Assembly (NCBI GenBank): GCA_035485475.1
Contig: DATHOA010000103.1
Coordinates: 1 to 22,951 of the forward strand
From: DAIDKA01 sp035485475
GTDB lineage: Bacteria; Pseudomonadota; Gammaproteobacteria; Steroidobacterales; Steroidobacteraceae
Direction: 5' to 3'
DNA: 22,951 bases
A program made the translations under genes and the position numbers. Numbering within the stretch: the first letter of the stretch is position 1; each line of letters opens with the position of its first letter. The notes below the pieces were generated by a model that saw only the letters and a list, made by a program, of their open reading frames with translations, had not been told where the DNA came from and ran no database searches. Shown piece after piece: positions 7,156-13,684 of this stretch.

Positions 7156-8276
7156 GAGTCATCGCGCTGTGCGCCCTGGGCGTGCTCGCGTCCTTAAGCC
7201 CCGTGGCGTTTGCCGATGTCGCGACTGACCTGATCAAATCACTGCAGCTGGTCGCCGCGCCCGCGCCGGTGAAGCAGCGCGCCGACTGGCGCGTCCCGCA
7301 AAAGGTGATGCTGCTGGAATTCGGCAAACAGGACTGGGCGCCGCGGGAGGCCGAATTCACGGCCGCCGCACCCCACACCCGCGTGGTCGTCGTGCACAAC
7401 ATGACCGAGGCGCTCGCGCAGGCGCCCGGCACGGATGCGCTGGTGGGCTTCAACCCCGAAATCTGCGCCCCGGGGCTGCTCGCCGCGGCGTCCGAGCTGC
7501 GCTGGATCGAATCCCTCGCCGCCGGCGTCGAGAACTGTCTGGCCGTGCCCGGCCTGCGCGAGCGCGGGCTGCTGCTGACGAACATGCGCGCCGTGGATGC
7601 CGCCGTGATTGCCGAACATGCCATCGCCCTGACGCTGGCGATCGCGCATGGGCTTGACGTGTTCGCCGTGGATAGCGCCAATGCGCAATGGAGCTTCGCC
7701 CACGGCGCGACGACGCCGATGCAGTCCCTCGAGGGCAAGACGCTGCTGGTCGTGGGGCTCGGCGGCATCGGTACCGAAGTCGCGCGCCGCGCGCACGGTC
7801 TGGGCATGACCGTCATCGCCACCCGTGACGGTGACCGCAAAGGGCCCTCCTTTGTCAGTCATGTCGGCGCGCCTGACGAACTTGCGGCATTGGCCAAGGG
7901 CGCCGACGTCATTGTCAGCTGCGTACCCCTGACGCCGGTCACCCAGGGCATGTTTGATGCGAAATTCTTCGCGCTGCTCAAGCCCACCGCGATATTCGTG
8001 AACATCTCCCGGGGCGGCACCATGGTGATGGCCGATCTGACCCAGGCGCTCATCGACAAGCGCCTGGCCGGGGCGGGCCTGGATGTCGCCGACCCCGAGC
8101 CGCTGCCGCCCGGCAATCCGTTGTGGCACGCGCCACATGTACTCATCACGCCGCATATTTCCTCGCGCTCCGATCTGCCCGGTGAAGGGCGCTGGATCGT
8201 GGCGCGCGAGAACATGCGCCGCTATGCCCGCGGTGCGAATATGCTCAACGTCGTCGATCAGGCGCGCGGTTATTAA
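7152..8276 (+). CDS. D-2-hydroxyacid dehydrogenase-like protein with N-terminal signal peptide
   Basis: This 374-residue member of the D-isomer-specific 2-hydroxyacid dehydrogenase family interconverts 2-keto and 2-hydroxy acids with NAD(P)H if active. The dinucleotide-binding motif is G-L-G-G-I-G at 202-207. All three family catalytic residues are present: Arg287 in VNISRGG, Glu316 in DVADPEP and His335 in LITPHIS. The end of the second beta strand reads VIATRDG without the usual acidic residue, which suggests NADP preference (inference). The odd feature is the N-terminus, MRVIALCALGVLASLSPVAFA|D, a typical Sec signal peptide that would export a nicotinamide enzyme to the periplasm. The start overlaps the fecR stop (ATGA), which supports it. 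An internal ATG at 7308 would give a cytoplasmic enzyme of more usual length and remains the alternative. Confidence 0.88.
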   Translation: MRVIALCALGVLASLSPVAFADVATDLIKSLQLVAAPAPVKQRADWRVPQKVMLLEFGKQDWAPREAEFTAAAPHTRVVVVHNMTEALAQAPGTDALVGFNPEICAPGLLAAASELRWIESLAAGVENCLAVPGLRERGLLLTNMRAVDAAVIAEHAIALTLAIAHGLDVFAVDSANAQWSFAHGATTPMQSLEGKTLLVVGLGGIGTEVARRAHGLGMTVIATRDGDRKGPSFVSHVGAPDELAALAKGADVIVSCVPLTPVTQGMFDAKFFALLKPTAIFVNISRGGTMVMADLTQALIDKRLAGAGLDVADPEPLPPGNPLWHAPHVLITPHISSRSDLPGEGRWIVARENMRRYARGANMLNVVDQARGY

Positions 8277-8289
8277 AGAGGGGGTTCAC

Positions 8290-8937
8290 ATGTCTTCATT
8301 CAATCAGGACACCGGCTCAGCCGATGAGGCCATCAGCCGCCGCCGGTTCTTGAGTGGCGCGACCACCGCCGGTGCCGTCGCCTTGAGTGGCCTGGCGCTG
8401 TCCGCGCAGAGCCGTGGCGACGAGGCGTTGCCGCCGAACTGGTTCGAAGGGCCCGACCCCGGCATTCCCAAGGTCGGATTACGCTGGGCATTTTCGGCCA
8501 CGGTGTTCTTCGCCGACCGCGTCATGATCAACACCATGGACTCCCCCGCCGGCCGCGGCTACACCTCCGTGGGCGGGGGTGAAATCTGGGGTCCGCGACT
8601 GCAGGGGCGGGTGCTGCCGCACAGTGGTGCGGACTACTACAAGACGAGCTTCACCACCTACTACATGTTCCAGGCGGCCGATGGCGCGCTGATCTTCATC
8701 CACAACCGCGGCACCATGCGCCGCTTCGCCGCGCACTACGAACCCGGCAAGCCGCTGATGCCCGCGCCGGCGCCGCCCGCGAAACAGGATTCGGTGTGGA
8801 CACGGTTTCGCGCCACGCCCGTGTTCACCGCCCCCCTCGGGCCGCACGAGTGGATGAACCGCACCGTATTCGTCGCCAGCTCCCAGCGCCAGGCCAATCC
8901 CGACCACACGGTCTTCACCTACTACGAAGTGCTGTAA
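8290..8937 (+). CDS. DUF3237 family protein with Tat signal peptide
   Basis: This 215-residue protein has a twin-arginine export signal, S16-R-R-R-F-L followed by a hydrophobic stretch (GATTAGAVALSGLALSA), and then a DUF3237-type domain. Visible blocks are VMINTMDSPAGRGYTSVGGG, EIWGPRLQGRVLPHSGADYY, YMFQAADGALIFIHNRGTM and a C-terminal HEWMNRTVFVASSQR followed by VFTYYEVL. The family has no established function. Known structures are small beta-barrels, which hints at ligand binding. The ATG at 8290 has a strong GAGGGGG ribosome-binding site, and the gap to the dehydrogenase gene is 13 nt. A paralogue without a signal follows after 10 nt. Tat export means the protein would be folded before it crosses the membrane. 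A small-molecule role linked to the dehydrogenase is inference only. Confidence 0.85.
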   Translation: MSSFNQDTGSADEAISRRRFLSGATTAGAVALSGLALSAQSRGDEALPPNWFEGPDPGIPKVGLRWAFSATVFFADRVMINTMDSPAGRGYTSVGGGEIWGPRLQGRVLPHSGADYYKTSFTTYYMFQAADGALIFIHNRGTMRRFAAHYEPGKPLMPAPAPPAKQDSVWTRFRATPVFTAPLGPHEWMNRTVFVASSQRQANPDHTVFTYYEVL

Positions 8938-8947
8938 GGAGAAGATC

Positions 8948-9403
8948 ATGCGTGAATTCGTCGTTCCCAAGACCGATACCAAGATCCTCGGCACCATCGA
9001 ACTCGAGTATGCCTTCAAGTTGACGGCCCACTACGATCCGCCGCAGGAGTCGCACACGCCGCGCGGCACGTTCCGCTACCAGGACATCGTCAGTGGTGAG
9101 GTGTCCGGCGCCCGCATCACCGCCAGCGTCTATCCGGACAGCGGCGGCCAGTACGACACCGTCCGCTCCGACCGGGTCCGCGATGTCGATGCGCACTTCA
9201 TGGTGAAGGCGGACAACGGTGAGTGGCTGTACATGGAACATGTCGGCTACCGGCGCACCGATGGCTACTATCGGGCGATCGCCTATATCGAGACCGATCT
9301 GAAGGGTGCGTACGAGTGGATGAACAACACCACCTTCGTCGTCACCGCAAAGGAATCCGCCGATCAGCGCGAAGTCGTCTTCTACTATTATATTGCGAAC
9401 TGA
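8948..9403 (+). CDS. DUF3237 family protein, cytoplasmic paralogue
   Basis: This 151-residue DUF3237 protein has no signal peptide. It begins MREFVVPKTDTKILGTIELEYAF and contains GTFRYQDIVSGEVSGARITA, PDSGGQYDTVRSDRVRDVDAHF and a C-terminal YEWMNNTTFVVTAKE followed by VVFYYYIAN. That C-terminus lines up with the EWMN-TVFVAS and VFTYYEVL segment of the preceding Tat-exported copy, so the two are paralogues, probably from an old tandem duplication. The length is normal for the family. The start follows an ideal AAGGAG (8936-8941) that overlaps the previous stop, so co-translation is likely. It is the last gene of the run; a convergent gene ends 18 nt later, and I see no terminator hairpin in that gap. 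Biochemical function is not known. Confidence 0.87.
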   Translation: MREFVVPKTDTKILGTIELEYAFKLTAHYDPPQESHTPRGTFRYQDIVSGEVSGARITASVYPDSGGQYDTVRSDRVRDVDAHFMVKADNGEWLYMEHVGYRRTDGYYRAIAYIETDLKGAYEWMNNTTFVVTAKESADQREVVFYYYIAN

Positions 9404-9421
9404 AGCGGCGCCAACTGAGGG

Positions 9422-12421
9422 CTATTTCGGCTCGGTCTCGACGTCGCGCTTGCCGGCTTCGCGTTTGACGCGCTCGATGAAGTCCTGCAGGTAACGCCGT
9501 GAGGCGGTGACCTCCAGCATCGAGCCGTCGATGCTGCCCGTGCTGCACACCACGCGATTGCGACCGGCCGCCTTGGCCTCGTAGAGCGCCGCATCCGCAC
9601 GCCGGATCAGCTCATCGGGCCCCTCCTGCGCTGCATCCATCCAGGCCCCACCGACGCTTACCGTGACGCGCAGTTCCGCCTTGCCCACCCGGAAGGGTGC
9701 GGCACAGATGTTCGCGCGCAGCGCGTCCATCAGGTTGCCGCGATCCTCCGGCGCCAGGCCCGGCATCACGACCAGCAGCTCTTCGCCGCCATAGCGGCCG
9801 ACGAAATCGCACTGCCGCAGGGTAGCCTGCAGCCGGCGCGCCAGCTCCTTGAGCACCTCATCGCCACCCGCATGGCCGAGGGTGTCATTGATGCTCTTGA
9901 AGAAATCCACGTCGATCACGGCCACCGCCAGGGCGCCGTCGTGATTGCGGGCCTTCTCCAGCTCGCCGGTGAGGAATTCCAGTATGGTCGCACGGTTCCA
10001 CAGTCCCGTCAGGGCATCGCGCGTAGCGCGCTCCAGCAATGCCTGGCGTTCGCGATGCTGCTGCTCCCGGGCGCGCTGGCGCCGCTGCATGCGCCGGTTC
10101 TGCCAGCGCCACGCGGCCACGATGGCGGCGATGGCGAACAGTACTGCGAAAATCCTGAACACCAGGGTATCCCACCATGGCGGCCTTACATCGAAGGTCA
10201 GGGTTACCGTGGCGGAACTGCGCTGATGGGGGGTATCGACCGCCACCGCTTCGAGCTGGTAGTGCCCCGGCGCCAATGCCGGAATATGAATGTTGAAGGT
10301 GCGCGAGGCGTACCACTCGGTGGACAGGCCCAGCAGCCGGTAGCGCAATTGGGTCGTGGCCGAGCGGTCGAAGCTGCGCGAACCGAAGGCCACATCCAAT
10401 GCCGCGTTGTCGCGCCATTTGACCGCCGGGCTCGGTCCTGCCAGCAGGCTTTGCGTGCCCAGTTGTGCCTTTGCAATATCGAGCCGCAACGGGAGCGACA
10501 GCATCCGCACCCAGCGCACCGGATCCTTGATATGCGTGACGCCGCGAGCCGTACCCACCCAGATCGAGCCATCATCATCCGGGTACAGGGCGAACTGCTC
10601 CGTGTCGGTCCAGACCAGTCCATCCTGGATTTCCAGGCGTCGCCAGACATGGCCGTCGTAGACGGCCACTCCCTCACCGGTATTGGCCCAGATCCAGCCA
10701 CGCGCATCCGTACGCAGCGAGTACACCGTGGCGCCCTGCAGGGTTTCCGGATCCTGCCAGTTCGCAACGAAGGTGCGCGGTGCCACCCGCAGGAGCTTTT
10801 CGCCGATTCTCGTGCCCCACACCGAGCCGTCGATATTGGCGGCGACGGTCTGGATGCCAATCGGCTCGCCATCCACGATGGTCGGAACCTTGATGAAGTG
10901 ATCGTCCTTGATACGGTACAGACCATTCGTCGTGCCCACCCAGATCGTGCCGTCGGGCGCCTGCGTCACGTCATCGACGCGCGGATGGCCCGGTGGAACC
11001 AGGCGGGTGACGGCCAGCGTGGTGCTGTCGATTTTCGCCAACCCGTAATCCCAGGCCGCGATCCAGCCCGTGCCGGAGCGGTCAAACAGAATCACCTCGG
11101 CATCGAAGTGCTCCGGCACCGTGGTCACGCGCTGTGCCTGGGTGCTCCCGGCCGGCACGCGCCACAGCTGGGAGGTCTGGTAGGACAGCCACAGCGCGCC
11201 GGACGGGTCCACCGCGCTGGCGTTGGTCTCCGCCTGCGGAAATCCCTGGTAGGGGCAAGGCACGACCAGGTGCCTGTGCTCATCGAGCATCCTGCAGCCC
11301 AGATCCGTACCAAGAATCAGGCGGTGCTGCCGGTCCCGGACAATGCTCCACACCGACTCCGATGCCAGGCCCTGGTTCTTCGTCCAGGACTCGACGTTGT
11401 CGTAGGCATGCCAGCGCCACACGCCGATGCCGCTCACCGCCAGCCAGAAATTGCCGTCGTAGTCGGACAGTGCCGCCGTGATCGGGTTATCCGGCAAGCC
11501 ATTGTGCGCATCGAACTCCTGCCATGAGGTGCCGTCCCAGCGTGCCAGCCCGCGGGCGGTGCGCGTGACGATGTGCCCCATCGGGTCCAGGGTCAGGGTC
11601 AGGTGCTGCAGGCGGTTGGCGAGTGCCGCATGCGGCGGATCGATGGCCTGGAAGCGCTCTGCACCGCGTTTGAGGCTCACCAGGTGATCCCGACTGCGGG
11701 CCCAGATACCGCCGCTGCGATCCTGGAGGATGCTGCCGTATTCCGCTTCCGCCAGTCCTGCGGACGGGCCGTACACCGTGAGCTTCGTGCCAACCAGGCT
11801 GCACAGGTGCCGCCCGCATCCGAACCACAGGCCACCGCCATCCACGGCGATGACGCTCAGAACCTGCGTCAAGTCAGGCTGCGCGGCGCTGCGCGCGGCA
11901 TCGAACAGCGGTCGCGTGGTCCACAGCGATGCGGGTCCACCGCTGCGCTGCGCCTGCATGAGCTCATGATCCTTCAGATACAGCAACCGGTCATCGGCGA
12001 ATGCCACCAGCATCGTGTACTGGTCCGCGATCAGCGCTCCGGCGGCGCTGCGCAGGGGCTCGAAGTGATCCGCATTGCCCGAATACAGGCCCGCATCCAC
12101 ACGCGTGAAGATCCGGCCCGAAGGGCTCGCGGCGATTGCCATGGTGGCATCCGCCGGGATACCGCGGGACTTGTCGTAGGAGACGAACGAAATGCCGTCG
12201 TAACGGTAGACGCCGCCGTCGGTCGCCAGCCACATGTCGCCGTTGCGATCGAACAGCAGCTGCTCGATGCCGAGATTGCGCAGACCCGCTGGCTGGGTGT
12301 AGCGGCTGAAGCTGAACTCCTGCGCGGACGCCGGGGTCATGAACACCCAGGCGAAGAGCAGAACCAAACCTAACGCGCCAAACAGGCGCGCAGCACGCCG
12401 CCCACCACCCCCAGATGGCAT
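9422..12421 (-). CDS. Membrane diguanylate cyclase with periplasmic Reg_prop propeller and Y_Y_Y sensor
   Basis: This large one-component sensor (999 residues from the chosen start) is predicted to make cyclic di-GMP. A signal peptide (MPSGGGGRRAARLFGALGLV, with the hydrophobic core running on to TPASAQ) precedes many two-component-regulator propeller repeats, for example DRNGDMWLATDGGVYRYDG and APDGTIWVGTTNGLYRIKD. Next come a Y_Y_Y domain (RYRLLGLSTEWYASRTF, ALAPGHYQLEAVAVDT), a membrane helix near 752-772, a charged helical linker and a GGDEF domain from about 799. The active-site motif is GGEEL at about 878. The inhibitory I-site RQCD lies five residues before it, so product feedback is expected. 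The open frame continues upstream, with ATG at 12460 and TTG at 12469 as alternative starts. None has a clear ribosome-binding site; 12421 gives the cleanest signal peptide. The ligand is unknown; some propeller/Y_Y_Y relatives sense carbohydrates. Confidence 0.9.
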   Translation of the reverse strand: MPSGGGGRRAARLFGALGLVLLFAWVFMTPASAQEFSFSRYTQPAGLRNLGIEQLLFDRNGDMWLATDGGVYRYDGISFVSYDKSRGIPADATMAIAASPSGRIFTRVDAGLYSGNADHFEPLRSAAGALIADQYTMLVAFADDRLLYLKDHELMQAQRSGGPASLWTTRPLFDAARSAAQPDLTQVLSVIAVDGGGLWFGCGRHLCSLVGTKLTVYGPSAGLAEAEYGSILQDRSGGIWARSRDHLVSLKRGAERFQAIDPPHAALANRLQHLTLTLDPMGHIVTRTARGLARWDGTSWQEFDAHNGLPDNPITAALSDYDGNFWLAVSGIGVWRWHAYDNVESWTKNQGLASESVWSIVRDRQHRLILGTDLGCRMLDEHRHLVVPCPYQGFPQAETNASAVDPSGALWLSYQTSQLWRVPAGSTQAQRVTTVPEHFDAEVILFDRSGTGWIAAWDYGLAKIDSTTLAVTRLVPPGHPRVDDVTQAPDGTIWVGTTNGLYRIKDDHFIKVPTIVDGEPIGIQTVAANIDGSVWGTRIGEKLLRVAPRTFVANWQDPETLQGATVYSLRTDARGWIWANTGEGVAVYDGHVWRRLEIQDGLVWTDTEQFALYPDDDGSIWVGTARGVTHIKDPVRWVRMLSLPLRLDIAKAQLGTQSLLAGPSPAVKWRDNAALDVAFGSRSFDRSATTQLRYRLLGLSTEWYASRTFNIHIPALAPGHYQLEAVAVDTPHQRSSATVTLTFDVRPPWWDTLVFRIFAVLFAIAAIVAAWRWQNRRMQRRQRAREQQHRERQALLERATRDALTGLWNRATILEFLTGELEKARNHDGALAVAVIDVDFFKSINDTLGHAGGDEVLKELARRLQATLRQCDFVGRYGGEELLVVMPGLAPEDRGNLMDALRANICAAPFRVGKAELRVTVSVGGAWMDAAQEGPDELIRRADAALYEAKAAGRNRVVCSTGSIDGSMLEVTASRRYLQDFIERVKREAGKRDVETEPK

Positions 12422-12775
12422 AGCGACCGGCGGCCGAGTTACCGAATGTCCCGCGAGCATTTGCCGCAAAGTCTAGGGTCTGGGCCCAAATGGCGCCGAG
12501 ACAGAAGTCACTGATGCGACGTAACGCCGCGCCGGAGCGCGCGACAAACTGCCGGACCGCGGCCCAGAGCGTGCGCTGCATCACGATTGCGCTGCATCAC
12601 GCTTTTCAATTACGGGAAATTCATGGCGGCTTTCCCATACCAGTCATGCGCAAAACGGATTGCTGCTGCGCTCAAGTCGGTGGAGATTTTGAGCTGAAAA
12701 TCGTACTCTACGGCCACCCCCGTGGCAGGCGCTCCCGCGCGCATGTCTTGCTGAAGATCTGATGAGATTGCGCCA
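12422..12775. other. Divergent intergenic region between the cyclase gene and cyoA
   Basis: This ~350-bp spacer should hold promoters for both directions. On the minus strand TAGACT (12475-12470) is a -10-like hexamer 10 nt before the alternative ATG at 12460. On the plus strand TGGAGA (12681-12686), a 17-bp gap and TACTCT (12704-12709) form a weak promoter candidate for cyo. A 14-bp direct repeat lies in the middle and is listed separately. A 90-codon frame at 12490-12762 has no ribosome-binding site and no recognisable motif, and I do not call it a gene. Confidence 0.5.
12572..12601. repeat. 14-bp tandem direct repeat upstream of cyoA
   Basis: TGCGCTGCATCACG occurs at 12572-12585 and again, without any change, at 12588-12601, separated by the dinucleotide AT (16-bp period). 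It sits between divergent genes, about 175 bp before the cyoA start and 110-150 bp before the cyclase start. Two same-face half sites at this spacing are typical of a dimeric regulator binding direct repeats, but no regulator can be named. Confidence 0.6.
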
Positions 12776-13675
12776 TTGAGCTGTGTGTCATTTGCGCGCA
12801 ACGCGCGTCGCCTGTTGGGCATTCCAAGTGCTGCCCTGCTGGGAACGAACCTGGCTGGCTGCAGCGCTTCCCTGATGGATCCCCATGGGCCCATCGGCCG
12901 CCAGGAAAAGCTGATCCTGATCGATTCGACCGCGATCATGCTCGCGATCGTCATCCCGGTCATCATCGCTACCCTGGTTTTCGCCTGGTGGTTTCGCGCC
13001 GGCAATTCCAAGGCGAAGCGGCTGCTGGACTGGGATTATTCGGGCCGGATCGAATTCGTCGTGTGGGCCATCCCGGCGCTGGTGATCCTGTTTCTGGGCG
13101 GTATCGCCTGGATCAGCTCGCATGACCTGGATCCGCCCAAGCCCATTGCCTCCAGTGTCACACCACTGGATATCGATGTGGTCTCGCTGGACTGGAAGTG
13201 GCTGTTCATCTATCCGGATGCCGGCATCGCCAGCGTCAACAAACTGGTGCTGCCCGTGGGCACGCCGGTGCGCTTCCACATGACCTCGGCCGGCGTCATG
13301 AACAGTTTCTTCATCCCGCAGCTGGGTAGCCAGCTGTACACCATGGCCGGCATGGCCACGCGACTGAACCTGCTGGTGGATGATCCCGGCACCTACCGCG
13401 GGCTGTCCGCGCAGTTCAGCGGCGAGGGCTTCTCCGACATGACGTTTGAAGTCAGCGCCCTGTCGCGCCAGGACTTCGAGCAGTGGCTCGATGCGACGCG
13501 TACGCAGGGCGGAACGCTGGATGCCGCGGCCTACGCCGCGCTCATGCGCCCGAGCGCCAAGGATCCGCAGCACACCTACGCCACCGTGACCGCCGGGATC
13601 TTCGATGCCATCCTCGTGCATCCCGGCGCCGCGCCCACGGCCGCGCAGATCGAACACACCGAATCGGCTGACTGA
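12776..13675 (+). CDS. cyoA: Cytochrome bo3 ubiquinol oxidase subunit II
   Basis: This 299-residue subunit II is of the quinol-oxidase type. The N-terminus carries a lipoprotein signal with lipobox LAGC29, followed by SASLMDPHGPIG, as in E. coli CyoA. Two membrane helices follow (STAIMLAIVIPVIIATLVFA and IEFVVWAIPALVILFLGGIA). The periplasmic cupredoxin domain contains SLDWKWLFIYPDAGIASVNK, FFIPQLGSQLYTMAGMATRL and PGTYRGLSAQFSGEGFSDM. The copper-A ligands found in cytochrome c oxidases (Cys-x3-Cys-x3-His-x2-Met) are absent, so electrons come from quinol. The start is uncertain: TTG at 12776 follows a weak GATGAG at 9-nt spacing, and GTG at 12785 is the alternative. Both keep the lipobox. It is the first gene of cyoABCD; the gap to cyoB is 9 nt. 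Confidence 0.93.
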   Translation: MSCVSFARNARRLLGIPSAALLGTNLAGCSASLMDPHGPIGRQEKLILIDSTAIMLAIVIPVIIATLVFAWWFRAGNSKAKRLLDWDYSGRIEFVVWAIPALVILFLGGIAWISSHDLDPPKPIASSVTPLDIDVVSLDWKWLFIYPDAGIASVNKLVLPVGTPVRFHMTSAGVMNSFFIPQLGSQLYTMAGMATRLNLLVDDPGTYRGLSAQFSGEGFSDMTFEVSALSRQDFEQWLDATRTQGGTLDAAAYAALMRPSAKDPQHTYATVTAGIFDAILVHPGAAPTAAQIEHTESAD

Positions 13676-13684
13676 GTTCTTCAA

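Noticed and set aside
9872..11527. 551-codon open frame on the plus strand inside the cyclase gene
   Set aside because: It is the mirror of the propeller and GGDEF coding sequence, with low-complexity Arg/Gly/His-rich content and no recognisable motif.
12490..12762. 90-codon frame in the spacer before cyoA
   Set aside because: No ribosome-binding site, no hydrophobic or conserved motif, and it covers the direct repeat and probable promoters.
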